From NCBI GenBank assembly GCA_905188195.1, contig CAJJKY010000002.1, positions 62,001-126,000 on the forward strand: a DNA stretch of 64,000 bases. Direction: 5' to 3'. Positions 32,419 through 41,797 of the stretch are shown here, piece by piece. How positions within the stretch are numbered: the stretch's first letter is position 1; each line of letters begins with the position of its first letter. Under the pieces are notes generated by a model. It searched no databases and was not told the DNA's origin. It saw only the letters and a list, made by a program, of their open reading frames with translations. The DNA comes from Streptococcus parasanguinis (GTDB taxonomy: Bacteria > Bacillota > Bacilli > Lactobacillales > Streptococcaceae). Both the position numbers and the translations under genes were made by a program.

Positions 32419-33795
32419 ATGGGAGAAGAAAGAATCGAACTGGAAAAATTAAATATTGTTCTCTTTCAAAGTTTAGCTGTCCTATTTTCAGCTTACATTG
32501 TGAGTCTTTTTAAGGATGCAGAATACACGTCACAGACGATCGCCATTCTCTATCTCTTGCATTTTGTAGCCTTTTACATTAGCAATATTGCCTATCGTTT
32601 TTACAGCAGAGGCTATCTAGATGAGCTCTTTCAGGTCTTGAAATACAATGTATTTTTCGCTGTTGGGATCACCTTTACCTCTTTTATGCTCGATGGGGTC
32701 TTTTCCATTTCTCGTCGGGGGATGATTTACTTCTTTCTTTTCAATACATTTTCCGTCTACATCATGGATCTCTTGCTCAAGAGATACCGGAAGTCTGTTT
32801 CACCGCGACGGAAAAGTTCGCGAAAGATTTTCTTGATCACAGCGACCAGTCGGATGGAAAAGGTATTTGATATTCTGCATTCGCCTAGCCTTTATCATGG
32901 GGAATTAATCGGTGTCACTGTCATGGATGATACGGATTTTACCCATTCGGGTGTACGGGTGGTGCAGCCGGATCAAATGATGAACTTTGTGACCAAGGAA
33001 GTGGTAGATGAAGTGTTTATCAATCTGCCAAGTGAGGACTACAATATTAGTGACTTCGTCTCGGAGTTTGAGAGTATGGGGATCGATGTATCGGTCAATC
33101 TCAATGCCTTTAACTTCGCTTCTTTGGGCAATAAACGGGTTCGAGAAGTCGGGGGACTAAGTGTCGTTACTTTCTCAACCAATTTCTATAAACCAAGTCA
33201 CGTCTTTGCTAAACGTCTCTTGGACATTGTAGGAGCTCTCTTTGGACTCTTGATTTGTGGACTAGTGAGTATCGTTTTGGTCCCTCTAATCCGCAAAGAT
33301 GGCGGACCTGCCTTCTTTGTACAAAAACGGGTCGGAAAGAACGGACGGTATTTCAACTTCTATAAATTCCGCTCCATGCGCGTGGATGCCGAAGAGATTA
33401 AAAAAGATCTGATGGCGCAAAACACCATGACGGGTGGGATGTTTAAGATGGAAAACGATCCACGGGTCACACCAATCGGACGCTTTATCCGTAAGACCAG
33501 TCTGGATGAATTGCCACAATTTTACAATGTTCTGATCGGTGACATGAGTCTAGTCGGAACTCGTCCTCCAACGGTAGACGAATACCAAGACTATACGCCA
33601 GCCCAAAAACGCCGACTCAGTTTCAAGCCAGGGATTACAGGCCTTTGGCAAGTGAGCGGACGCAGTGAGATTACTGATTTTGACGAAGTGGTCAAACTCG
33701 ACGTTGCGTATATGGATGGTTGGACGATCTGGAGAGATATTCAGATCCTGCTCAAGACCGTGAAGGTTGTACTTAGAAAAGAAGGAGCGAAGTAG
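32419..33795 (+). CDS. wchA: Initiating undecaprenyl-phosphate sugar-1-phosphate transferase (WchA-like)
   Basis: 458 residues. Four or five N-terminal membrane segments (about 10-130), a soluble NAD-binding-like domain (about 135-260), a membrane hairpin (KRLLDIVGALFGLLICG) and the PglC/WbaP-type catalytic domain with FVQKRVGKNGRYFNFYKFRS, SLDELPQFYNVLIGDMSLVG and PGITGLWQVSGRS. It loads the first sugar onto undecaprenyl phosphate. WchA of streptococci uses UDP-Glc; the C-terminal sequence fits WchA, but the N-terminal third looks divergent, so Glc is likely rather than proven. Confidence 0.9.
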   Translation: MGEERIELEKLNIVLFQSLAVLFSAYIVSLFKDAEYTSQTIAILYLLHFVAFYISNIAYRFYSRGYLDELFQVLKYNVFFAVGITFTSFMLDGVFSISRRGMIYFFLFNTFSVYIMDLLLKRYRKSVSPRRKSSRKIFLITATSRMEKVFDILHSPSLYHGELIGVTVMDDTDFTHSGVRVVQPDQMMNFVTKEVVDEVFINLPSEDYNISDFVSEFESMGIDVSVNLNAFNFASLGNKRVREVGGLSVVTFSTNFYKPSHVFAKRLLDIVGALFGLLICGLVSIVLVPLIRKDGGPAFFVQKRVGKNGRYFNFYKFRSMRVDAEEIKKDLMAQNTMTGGMFKMENDPRVTPIGRFIRKTSLDELPQFYNVLIGDMSLVGTRPPTVDEYQDYTPAQKRRLSFKPGITGLWQVSGRSEITDFDEVVKLDVAYMDGWTIWRDIQILLKTVKVVLRKEGAK

Positions 33796-33798
33796 GCT

Positions 33799-34584
33799 GT
33801 GAGTAAAGTTAGACAGATTCAATTAGGAGAACTATCCTTATTAGAAAAGTATATTGAGATTTGCACAAAACACAATCTTCGATACTATGCTTTAGGGGGC
33901 ACTTTATTGGGAGCCATTCGTCACAAGGGCTTTATCCCTTGGGATGATGATATGGATTTGGGCATGCCTAGAAAAGACTATGAAAAGTTTCTGGAAATTT
34001 GCCAAAACGAATTACCAAGCAATGTCATCTTGAGAATCCATGATGATAATTTAGGCAATACATCTATCATGGATACCTCGCTTCAAATTGAATTTGGTGG
34101 GGTTGTGTGTAGTCCTTTTATCGATGTGTTTCCTTTAGATGGTTACCCATCAGATGGCTTCCACTATTTCTTGCACACCAATAAAATTAAGTATTACCGT
34201 GCCCTTTCCAAAATATCTGTCATCAATCGATTGCACAATCGCGACCGAGGTTTCTTTGAAAATTCAATTGTGAAGGTTTCTAAGATCCTTCACCTAGACA
34301 AATTACTAAATACTGAAAAAATCAATCAAAAGTTACAAAATACGATTAAAAAATATGACTTTGAGACAAGTGATCTCGTGGGAAATGTCTTAGGATCCTA
34401 TCGCGAGAGAGAATTGGCCTACAAAGAGGTATTTGGGGAGCCACAACTCCTTGATTTTGAAACTATTAAAATCAGTGGTCATGCCGATCCGGATGCATAT
34501 CTGACAAAGATCTATGGCGATTATATGAAGCTGCCTGAAGAATCAGAGCAAAAAGGTCACTTTGAATCCACTTGGGGAGAATAA
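33799..34584 (+). CDS. LicD-family phosphotransferase
   Basis: 261 residues from GTG 33799, three bases after wchA. LicD/fukutin fold nucleotidyltransferase-like core: YALGGTLLGAIRHKGFIPWD followed by DDMDLGMPRKDYEKF, which carries the catalytic acidic cluster; FIDVFPLDGYPSD follows. LicD proteins transfer phosphocholine from CDP-choline, while eukaryotic fukutin/FKRP of the same fold transfer ribitol-5-phosphate from CDP-ribitol. Because tarI and tarJ lie in this operon and no choline genes do, ribitol-phosphate transfer is the favoured inference. Confidence 0.88.
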   Translation: MSKVRQIQLGELSLLEKYIEICTKHNLRYYALGGTLLGAIRHKGFIPWDDDMDLGMPRKDYEKFLEICQNELPSNVILRIHDDNLGNTSIMDTSLQIEFGGVVCSPFIDVFPLDGYPSDGFHYFLHTNKIKYYRALSKISVINRLHNRDRGFFENSIVKVSKILHLDKLLNTEKINQKLQNTIKKYDFETSDLVGNVLGSYRERELAYKEVFGEPQLLDFETIKISGHADPDAYLTKIYGDYMKLPEESEQKGHFESTWGE

Positions 34585-34586
34585 GT

Positions 34587-35327
34587 TTGAAAAGTTTTAC
34601 AATGATGGGGGTCAGGATTGACCCTTTAACAATGGCTGAAACCGTTGCTGCTACAGAACAGTTTGTCCTAGACAAAAAACCGCTCCATTTGATGGGGGTC
34701 AACGCAGATAAGCTCAATCAGTGTGCGACAGATGAGGTCATCAAGAAGATTGTCAATGAGTCTGAAATCATCAATGCAGACGGTGCGTCTGTTGTTCTCG
34801 CTGCGCGCTATTTGGGCTATTCTGTGCCAGAGCGCGTGGCAGGCATTGATTTGATGCAGGAATTGCTTCGCTTAGCCAATGAAAAAGGCTACTCTGTCTA
34901 CTTCTTCGGTGCAAAAGAAGAAGTCTTGAGCGATATGCTGGCTAACTTTAAAAAGGATTATCCGAATCTCCGAGTAGTGGGTCATCGCAATGGCTATTTC
35001 TCTGCAGAAGAGGAGGAGGCTATTCAAGAGGATATTCGTGAGAAGAATCCAGACTTTGTCTTTGTCGGCATTACCTCTCCTAAAAAGGAGTACTTGATTC
35101 AGAAGTTTATGGACAATGGCGTAAACTCTGTCTTTATGGGAGTGGGAGGAAGCTTTGACGTTCTTTCAGGCCACATCAAGCGGGCGCCTATGTGGATGCA
35201 AAAGGCCAATCTGGAATGGTTGTTCCGTGTGGCCAATGAACCCAAACGGCTCTTTAAGCGCTATTTTGTAGGAAATGCCACTTTTATTAAGAGAGTAGTA
35301 CATGAAAAACGGAAAGCAAAAAAATAA
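34587..35327 (+). CDS. WecG/TagA/CpsF-family glycosyltransferase (probable ManNAc transferase)
   Basis: 246 residues from TTG 34587, chosen because GGGGAGA lies 6 nt upstream; TTG 34572 is possible but lacks an RBS. GT26 family core: MGVNADKLN, NADGASVVLAARYLG with the catalytic Asp, YSVYFFGAKEEVL, VFVGITSPKKE and MGVGGSFDVLSGHIKRAP. Family members transfer ManNAc or ManNAcA to lipid-linked sugars. With MnaA in the same operon, a ManNAc-(1-4)-Glc-PP-lipid, as in pneumococcal type 19F, is a reasonable inference. Overlaps the next gene by 26 nt. Confidence 0.88.
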   Translation: MKSFTMMGVRIDPLTMAETVAATEQFVLDKKPLHLMGVNADKLNQCATDEVIKKIVNESEIINADGASVVLAARYLGYSVPERVAGIDLMQELLRLANEKGYSVYFFGAKEEVLSDMLANFKKDYPNLRVVGHRNGYFSAEEEEAIQEDIREKNPDFVFVGITSPKKEYLIQKFMDNGVNSVFMGVGGSFDVLSGHIKRAPMWMQKANLEWLFRVANEPKRLFKRYFVGNATFIKRVVHEKRKAKK

Positions 35328-36387
35328 TATTCTTCATATTTCGCGGACCATGGACATCGGTGGGGCGGAGCGAATTGTCTATCAGTTAGCGACAGACCTC
35401 AAGGATGAATTTGACCAGGTCCATGTCGCTTCTACTGGTGGATTGTGGGAAGAAAAGTTGGCAAAAAATGGGGTACAGCATCATCAGATTTTGGATGTCG
35501 ATAGCAAACAGCCAGCTACTGTACTCAAAATTCTTTCTCGTCTCTCCAAAATCATCAAAGAAAATGAGATTACTCTTGTCCACACCCATCACCGGATGGC
35601 TGCTTTCTATATTCGTTTATTGCAACTGCGTCATCCGAAATTGATTCATGTCTACACAGCCCATAATGTTTTTAGGGACAAATTGCCACTTTATAAATTT
35701 GCCCTAGGAAAGGCTCGAACGGTTGCTGTTAGTCAAGCTGTCCAGGAAAATATCCTTAATGACGTAAAGTCAAAAAACTCTGTTGTGATTTATAATGGAG
35801 TGAAAATGCAACACAGTGATCATACAGTAAATGACATTACTAAGTGTGACGGTATCAAAGTAGGTTGTATAGCTCGCTTATCGGAACAAAAAGGCTTAAC
35901 TTATCTAATCGAAGCCATGTCACTAGTGACAAAGCCAAACGTCTCCCTATTCATTATTGGTAACGGAGAATTGAGAAATGATTTGATAAATCAAACAAAA
36001 GAGTTGGCGCTTGAAAAGAGAATTCATTTTTTAGGCTACCGGAGTGACATAGTAGAGTGTATCAATAGCTTTGATTTTTGTGTTCTTCCATCAGTCTTTG
36101 AAGGATTTGGATTGGTCGCAATCGAGGCCTTTATGAACGGTAAAACGATGATTGCAACAGATATTCCAGGTGTGAATGAAGTAGTCAACTCTGAGAATGG
36201 GATCCTCGTCCCAGCTGAGAATCCCCAAGCCTTGGCTCAAGCAATTAAAGACTTAGCAGGGAATCCTGAGAGAAGAGCCTCTTTAGCTGCTCAAGCAAAG
36301 AGGGATTATGATACCAAGTTTAGCTATTCTATCTTCTTAGACAACTATCGACACTTTTACCAATCGTTGAGAAAGGGTTCAAAATGA
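35302..36387 (+). CDS. GT4-family glycosyltransferase
   Basis: 361 residues, GT-B fold. N-terminal SRTMDIGGAERIVYQLA acceptor-side glycine loop; C-terminal nucleotide-sugar domain with VGCIARLSEQKGLTYLIEA and the E-x7-E motif in PSVFEGFGLVAIEAFMNGK. Retaining-type family with no visible donor specificity. Start ATG lies inside the 3' end of the preceding gene and its stop overlaps mnaA by 4 nt, so it is tightly coupled. Confidence 0.9.
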   Translation: MKNGKQKNNILHISRTMDIGGAERIVYQLATDLKDEFDQVHVASTGGLWEEKLAKNGVQHHQILDVDSKQPATVLKILSRLSKIIKENEITLVHTHHRMAAFYIRLLQLRHPKLIHVYTAHNVFRDKLPLYKFALGKARTVAVSQAVQENILNDVKSKNSVVIYNGVKMQHSDHTVNDITKCDGIKVGCIARLSEQKGLTYLIEAMSLVTKPNVSLFIIGNGELRNDLINQTKELALEKRIHFLGYRSDIVECINSFDFCVLPSVFEGFGLVAIEAFMNGKTMIATDIPGVNEVVNSENGILVPAENPQALAQAIKDLAGNPERRASLAAQAKRDYDTKFSYSIFLDNYRHFYQSLRKGSK

Positions 36388-37478
36388 AAAAAGTACTGTT
36401 GGTTTTTGGGACGCGTCCAGAAGCTATTAAAATGTGTCCTTTGGTGAATGAACTCAAGCAGCACAATACGATTGAAACAGTGGTCTGTGTAACAGGACAA
36501 CACAAGGAAATGTTAGAACAGGTCTTGGACGTCTTTCAGGTTACTCCAGATTATGATCTTGGTATCATGAAGGCTAACCAAACCTTGTTTACCATTACGA
36601 CTTCAATCTTAGAGAAAATTCAACCAGTTTTAGAGAAGGAGAAGCCTGATATTGTCCTCGTCCATGGGGATACTACTACCACCTTTGCGACAGCTTTGGC
36701 GGCCTTTTATATGGGTATCAAAGTGGGTCATGTGGAAGCAGGTTTACGGACTTACAACCTTCAAAGTCCTTATCCCGAGGAGTTTAATCGTCAGGTTACG
36801 TCTATTGTGGCAGACTACAACTTTGCTCCGACCCAGGTTTCAAAAGAGAATCTTCAAAAAGAAGGGCGTACTAATATCTTTATTACGGGAAATACAGTGA
36901 TTGACGCTTTAAAGACAACGGTGAAAGAAGACTACGATCATCCTATTTTAGAATGGGCGAAAGGAAGTAAACTCATCATGTTGACGGCCCATCGTCGCGA
37001 AAATCTTGGGAAACCCATGGAACACATGTTCCGTGCGGTCAACCGGATTTTGGAAGAGTTTGAAGATGTGAAGGTGGTCTATCCCATTCACAAAAATCCA
37101 AAGGTCAGAGAATTGGCCAGCAAGATTTTTGGAGAGAATGAACGAATGAAAATCATTGAGCCACTGGAAGTGATTGATTTTCATAATTTCATGAACCAAA
37201 GCTATATGATTTTGACGGACTCAGGTGGCGTCCAAGAAGAAGCGCCTTCTTTAGGGAAGCCGGTCCTTGTCATGCGCGATACAACTGAACGTCCGGAAGG
37301 TGTGGCCGCAGGGACTCTGAAATTGGTCGGAACAGAAGAAGAAGCCATCTATCGCAACTTTAAGCTCCTTCTGGAAGATCAAGATGAATACAAGAAGATG
37401 AGCCGGGCAAGCAATCCCTATGGGGATGGAACGGCTTGTCAACAGATTGTAGAAATTATCATGAAGGGATTAGCATAA
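36384..37478 (+). CDS. mnaA: UDP-GlcNAc 2-epimerase (non-hydrolysing)
   Basis: 364 residues, cytoplasmic. Interconverts UDP-GlcNAc and UDP-ManNAc. FGTRPEAIKMCPL, VHGDTTTTFATALAAF, GHVEAGLRT, and ILTDSGGVQEEAPSLGKP with the DTTERPE allosteric/active-site region. It supplies UDP-ManNAc for the GT26 enzyme two genes upstream. Overlaps both neighbours (ATGA upstream, TAATG downstream). Confidence 0.96.
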   Translation: MKKVLLVFGTRPEAIKMCPLVNELKQHNTIETVVCVTGQHKEMLEQVLDVFQVTPDYDLGIMKANQTLFTITTSILEKIQPVLEKEKPDIVLVHGDTTTTFATALAAFYMGIKVGHVEAGLRTYNLQSPYPEEFNRQVTSIVADYNFAPTQVSKENLQKEGRTNIFITGNTVIDALKTTVKEDYDHPILEWAKGSKLIMLTAHRRENLGKPMEHMFRAVNRILEEFEDVKVVYPIHKNPKVRELASKIFGENERMKIIEPLEVIDFHNFMNQSYMILTDSGGVQEEAPSLGKPVLVMRDTTERPEGVAAGTLKLVGTEEEAIYRNFKLLLEDQDEYKKMSRASNPYGDGTACQQIVEIIMKGLA

Positions 37479-38443
37479 TGGAAAAGGTTTCGATTGTCGT
37501 ACCGGTCTATAATGTCGAGGAGTATTTACAGTATAGTGTCGGTAGTCTTAGACAACAGACCTATTCAAATATTGAAATCATCCTGGTCGATGATGGATCA
37601 ACCGATCGTTCAGGAGAAATTTGTGACCAGTATGCCCAGGAAGATGACCGTATTCGAGTGTTCCATCTTCAAAATGGAGGATTGTCTAATGCTCGAAATA
37701 CAGGAGTGAAAGCTGCGACAACTGACTGGATTATCTTCCTTGATTCAGATGATTATTATGACATTAGAACAGTCGAATATTTGGTTAGCTTAAAAGAACA
37801 GTATAAAGTTGACCTCGTATCGACCCCGGTCATTGAAGTCAGAAATCATGAGGACAAAGATTTTTCAGGAGATCTAAATGAAAAAAGTTCAAGGAAATTA
37901 GATCGTCATACAGCCCTCAAAGAAATGTTCTATGGTCACCACGTTGGGACCCATTCAGGAGGTAAACTCTACAAGAAAGAGATCTTACTCCAACATCCCT
38001 ATCCAAAAGGAATGATTTATGAAGATTTGGCTGTTGCTTATGAACATATTGCTTGTTGTGAGGAAATTGCAGTTAGCGATCTAAATCTTTATAAATACTA
38101 TCGAAGACCAGGGAGTATCGTCAATTCTTCTTATAGCGATCGGCTCTTGGATTTCTACAAGGCCATGGAATGGAACAGAGCCTATGTCGAGAGAGACTAT
38201 CCTGATGATCCGGAAATGAAAAAAGCAGTCAATACCCGCTATGTCTTTAATGGCTTGCATGTGGTCCATGCTATGCTGGGTTCTCATATGTATGATCAGG
38301 TTAATAAAATTCGCAAAGAATATCGTCGCTATTGGAAAGATATTCTAGTCAATTCACATATTACAAGAAAAAATAAACTCAAATACCTTCTTTTGCTCCT
38401 TTCTCCTCAGTTGTATCAAAAGGTGAGAGCAAAATTAGGCTAG
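37478..38443 (+). CDS. GT2-family glycosyltransferase
   Basis: 321 residues from ATG 37478, overlapping the mnaA stop as TAATG; a longer in-frame start at 37436 lies within mnaA. GT-A fold: VSIVVPVYNVEEYL, EIILVDDGSTDRS, NGGLSNARNTG and the metal-binding FLDSDDYYD. The C-terminal ~110 residues are helical and basic. Inverting family; sugar not predictable. Confidence 0.92.
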   Translation: MEKVSIVVPVYNVEEYLQYSVGSLRQQTYSNIEIILVDDGSTDRSGEICDQYAQEDDRIRVFHLQNGGLSNARNTGVKAATTDWIIFLDSDDYYDIRTVEYLVSLKEQYKVDLVSTPVIEVRNHEDKDFSGDLNEKSSRKLDRHTALKEMFYGHHVGTHSGGKLYKKEILLQHPYPKGMIYEDLAVAYEHIACCEEIAVSDLNLYKYYRRPGSIVNSSYSDRLLDFYKAMEWNRAYVERDYPDDPEMKKAVNTRYVFNGLHVVHAMLGSHMYDQVNKIRKEYRRYWKDILVNSHITRKNKLKYLLLLLSPQLYQKVRAKLG

Positions 38444-38498
38444 ATTGCCAATGGCCATGTTCTAGGGAAGGAAAAGATACAAAAACAGGAGGTTTAGG

Positions 38499-39206
38499 AT
38501 GATTTATGCTGGGATTTTAGCAGGTGGAACTGGCTCACGGATGGGGATTACGGATATGCCCAAACAATTTTTGGATTTGGGGGGACGTCCTATTTTAATC
38601 CATACCGTTGAGAAGTTCTTATTAGTTCATGAAATTCAGAAAATTGTATTGGGAATTCATCCGGACTGGGTGACTTATACGGAAGATCTAGTAGACAAAT
38701 ACTTGGCTTCTTATAAGGAACGGATCTTGGTTGTAGAGGGAGGAAGTGACCGAAACTCTACCATCGAAAATATCATCAAGGCTATCGATAAGGTGCAACC
38801 TTTGACAGATGAGGATATTATCGTCACCCATGATTCAGTTCGTCCCTTTGTCAGCCTAAAAACCATTCAAGAAAATATTGAATTGGCCAAGAGCCATGCT
38901 GTTGTGGATACAGTTGTCGAAGCGACCGATACCATTGTTCAAAGCTTGGATAATACCTTTATCACCGACATCCCTGAGCGGCAATACCTCTACCAAGGTC
39001 AAACCCCTCAGACCTTTAAAATGAAAGATTTCCTCGCCTTGTATCATGACTTGAGTGACCAGCAGAAAGAAGTCTTGACGGATGCCTGCAAGATCTTTGT
39101 CATCAATGGAGAAAAAGTTGCCCTGGCTAAAGGGGAATATTCCAATATTAAAATTACGACGATTACAGATTTGAAAATTGCACGCGGTATGATTGAGGAC
39201 AATTAA
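38499..39206 (+). CDS. tarI: Ribitol-5-phosphate cytidylyltransferase (TarI-like)
   Basis: 235 residues of the IspD/TarI family. Nucleotide-binding GILAGGTGSRMG, MPKQFLDLGGRPILIHTVEKF, VEGGSDRNSTIENI, THDSVRPF and the C-terminal SNIKITTITDLKIA. TarI uses CTP and ribitol-5-phosphate to make CDP-ribitol. The adjacent TarJ-like dehydrogenase supports ribitol over IspD's methylerythritol. RBS AGGAGGTTTAGG. Many streptococci have another tarIJ in the choline/teichoic acid locus, so this would be a dedicated second copy. Confidence 0.9.
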   Translation: MIYAGILAGGTGSRMGITDMPKQFLDLGGRPILIHTVEKFLLVHEIQKIVLGIHPDWVTYTEDLVDKYLASYKERILVVEGGSDRNSTIENIIKAIDKVQPLTDEDIIVTHDSVRPFVSLKTIQENIELAKSHAVVDTVVEATDTIVQSLDNTFITDIPERQYLYQGQTPQTFKMKDFLALYHDLSDQQKEVLTDACKIFVINGEKVALAKGEYSNIKITTITDLKIARGMIEDN

Positions 39207-39207
39207 T

Positions 39208-40233
39208 ATGTTGAACCAAATCTTTCAGCTGACCCAGCCGAAAAATATCACCATCAAATACCAAGAAGAAGACATGAGCCGTGGAGACAAGGTGTTAATT
39301 CGCCCCTATTACATGGCTATTTGTCACGCGGATCAACGTTACTACCAAGGGAAGCGGGATCCTAAGGTGCTCAAAAAGAAGTTGCCCATGGCCCTTATCC
39401 ACGAATCGTCTGGTATCGTGGTAGCGGATCCTACAGGGACCTATCAACCAGGACAGATTGTGGCTATGGTTCCCAATCAACCTCCTCATCAAACAGAGGG
39501 TGTCTTCTTTGAAAATTATTTGGAGGGGACGCACTTCTTGTCTAGTGGCTTTAATGGCTTTATGCAGGAAGTTGTTGCCTTGCCACTGGATCGTGTAGTG
39601 GCTTATCCAGAGGAAGTTCGGGGTCCTGTGACAGCCTTAGCGGAATTTAGTAGTGTTGCCATGCATGCCATTCATCGCTTTGACCTCATTGCCCACCAAC
39701 GAAGAGAGTCCGTTTTGATTTTAGGAGATGGGAGTCTTTCATATGTGGTTGCGACTTCTTTGCACTATCTTTATCCAGAGTTGAAGATTACAGTTGTTGG
39801 GCGTAATAGCGACAAATTGCAATTGTTTAATTTTATCCATCAGGCCATTTTAACCAGCGAGTTGGCAGACGATCAACGGTTTGATCACGCCTTTGAGTGT
39901 ACTGGTGGCCAAGGAAGTGAACCGGCCATCAATGACATTATCGATCATATCAATCCTCAAGGAACCGTGATGTTGATGGGGGTTAGTGATAACCGGGTCG
40001 CAGTTAATACAAGAGATGTACTTGAAAAGGGCTTGACCTTTGTGGGGTCTTCTCGCTCAGGTCGTGAGGATTTTGAGCGGGCTGTAGAGATGCTGGCTAA
40101 TCGTCGGGTTCAAAGTCGTTTGAAAAACATTATCCACGTTGATGGAGAAGTTCAAACCATTCCAGATATTCATCGAGCTTTTGCGACGGATTTGATCACA
40201 CCGTTTAAAACGGTCTTCAAGTGGGGATTGTAG
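39208..40233 (+). CDS. tarJ: Ribulose-5-phosphate reductase (TarJ-like alcohol dehydrogenase)
   Basis: 341 residues from ATG 39208, one base after the tarI stop. Medium-chain dehydrogenase: catalytic zinc region CHADQRYYQGKRDP, HESSGIVVADPTG, a Rossmann glycine region VLILGDGSLSYVVA, and C-terminal LITPFKTVFKWGL. Reduces ribulose-5-phosphate to ribitol-5-phosphate with NADPH, feeding TarI. The usual structural-zinc cysteines are not evident, which is normal for TarJ. Confidence 0.9.
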   Translation: MLNQIFQLTQPKNITIKYQEEDMSRGDKVLIRPYYMAICHADQRYYQGKRDPKVLKKKLPMALIHESSGIVVADPTGTYQPGQIVAMVPNQPPHQTEGVFFENYLEGTHFLSSGFNGFMQEVVALPLDRVVAYPEEVRGPVTALAEFSSVAMHAIHRFDLIAHQRRESVLILGDGSLSYVVATSLHYLYPELKITVVGRNSDKLQLFNFIHQAILTSELADDQRFDHAFECTGGQGSEPAINDIIDHINPQGTVMLMGVSDNRVAVNTRDVLEKGLTFVGSSRSGREDFERAVEMLANRRVQSRLKNIIHVDGEVQTIPDIHRAFATDLITPFKTVFKWGL

Positions 40234-40239
40234 ACAGTC

Positions 40240-41658
40240 ATGAAAGTGTTAAAAAATTACGCCTATAATCTCTCCTACCAGTTGCTGGTGATCATCTTAC
40301 CGATTATTACTACTCCTTATGTGACACGGGTCTTTAGCTCGAATGACTTAGGAACCTATGGTTATTTCAACTCCATCGTCACCTATTTTATCCTTTTGGC
40401 AACCTTGGGAGTAGCTAACTACGGAACCAAGGAGATCTCAGGACACCGCAAAGACATCCAAAAGAATTTCTGGGGGATTTATACCCTCCAGTTGGGAGCG
40501 ACCTTTGTTTCCATCCTGCTCTATGTCTTGCTGTGCTTGGCGCTTCCTTCTATGCAAAATCCTGTGGCCTATATCTTGGGGCTCAGTTTGGTTTCAAAGG
40601 GACTCGACATTTCCTGGCTCTTTCAGGGATTGGAAGATTTTCGTAAGATTACCGTTCGAAATATCACGGTCAAACTGGTTGGAGTCATCTCCATCTTCTT
40701 GTTTGTCAAATCTGCTAATGATCTGTATCTCTATGTATTCTTGCTCACTATCTTTGAGCTCTTAGGTCAGCTCAGCATGTGGCTACCCGCTCGTGAATTC
40801 ATTGGGAAAGCCCATTTTGATATGGCCTATGCACGGGTGCATTTGAAACCGGTCATTCTGCTCTTTTTACCGCAGATTGCTATTTCCCTCTATGTCACCT
40901 TGGATCGGACTATGCTGGGGGCTCTCGCCTCTACAAAGGATGTAGGAATTTATGACCAGGCCTTGAAATTGGTTAATATTTTGCTAACCCTTGTGACGTC
41001 TTTAGGAAGTGTCATGCTTCCGCGCGTGGCGAGTCTCTTGGCTTCAGGAGACCACAAGGCTGTTAATAAGATGCACCAAATGTCCTTTTTGATCTATAAT
41101 TTGGTCATCTTCCCAATCATCGCGGGTATGCTGATCGTCAACGATGACTTTGTTCGATTCTTCTTAGGGAAGGACTTCCAAGATGCTCGCTATGCCATCG
41201 CTATCATGATCTTCCGTATGTTCTTCATCGGATGGACCAATATCATGGGGATTCAAATTCTCATCCCGCATGATAAGAACAAAGAATTTATGCTGTCAAC
41301 CACGATTCCTGCTATCGTCAGTGTCGGGTTGAATGTGCTCTTCTTACCTCATTTTGGTTTTATCGGTGCAGCCATTGTATCCGTCTTAACAGAATCCTTG
41401 GTATGGCTGATTCAACTGTACTATACCCGTCATTACCTCAAGGAAGTTCCAATTATCGGGTCTATGACAAAAATTATGTTTGCATCTGCTGTGATGTATG
41501 GCCTCTTGCTACTTGTAAAACCATTCCTACATTTCACCCCTACCCTGAATGTACTCGTGTATGCGGTGCTTGGTGGGATCATTTATCTGATCGCTATCCT
41601 ATCTCTGAGAGTGGTAGATGTGAAAGAATTAAAACAACAATTTTTAAATAAACAGTAG
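40240..41658 (+). CDS. wzx: Wzx flippase (MATE/MVF-type polysaccharide transporter)
   Basis: 472 residues with about 12-14 predicted transmembrane helices across the whole length. N-terminal NYAYNLSYQLLVIILPIITTPYVTRVFSS is characteristic of PST/Wzx transporters. It moves undecaprenyl-linked repeat units to the outer face. It is 6 nt after tarJ. Confidence 0.94.
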   Translation: MKVLKNYAYNLSYQLLVIILPIITTPYVTRVFSSNDLGTYGYFNSIVTYFILLATLGVANYGTKEISGHRKDIQKNFWGIYTLQLGATFVSILLYVLLCLALPSMQNPVAYILGLSLVSKGLDISWLFQGLEDFRKITVRNITVKLVGVISIFLFVKSANDLYLYVFLLTIFELLGQLSMWLPAREFIGKAHFDMAYARVHLKPVILLFLPQIAISLYVTLDRTMLGALASTKDVGIYDQALKLVNILLTLVTSLGSVMLPRVASLLASGDHKAVNKMHQMSFLIYNLVIFPIIAGMLIVNDDFVRFFLGKDFQDARYAIAIMIFRMFFIGWTNIMGIQILIPHDKNKEFMLSTTIPAIVSVGLNVLFLPHFGFIGAAIVSVLTESLVWLIQLYYTRHYLKEVPIIGSMTKIMFASAVMYGLLLLVKPFLHFTPTLNVLVYAVLGGIIYLIAILSLRVVDVKELKQQFLNKQ

Positions 41659-41797
41659 AGAGTAGAAAGGAAGGATATGAATTTTTAAGTAAACAAAATC
41701 TTTAGAAAAGAATGCTATAGCAGGGGTGTTCCCTAAGCAGGTATTCTAATCTAGACAGAATGAGCTTTTCTTTAAAAATTCTTTATCAGGTAATTTA
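41659..41797. other. Intergenic scar between wzx and wzy
   Basis: A well-formed RBS (GAAAGGAAGG) precedes ATG 41677, but the frame closes after three codons (M-N-F-stop, 41677-41688). The rest is AT-rich with no reading frame. It looks like the beginning of a lost gene at a recombination junction. Confidence 0.5.
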
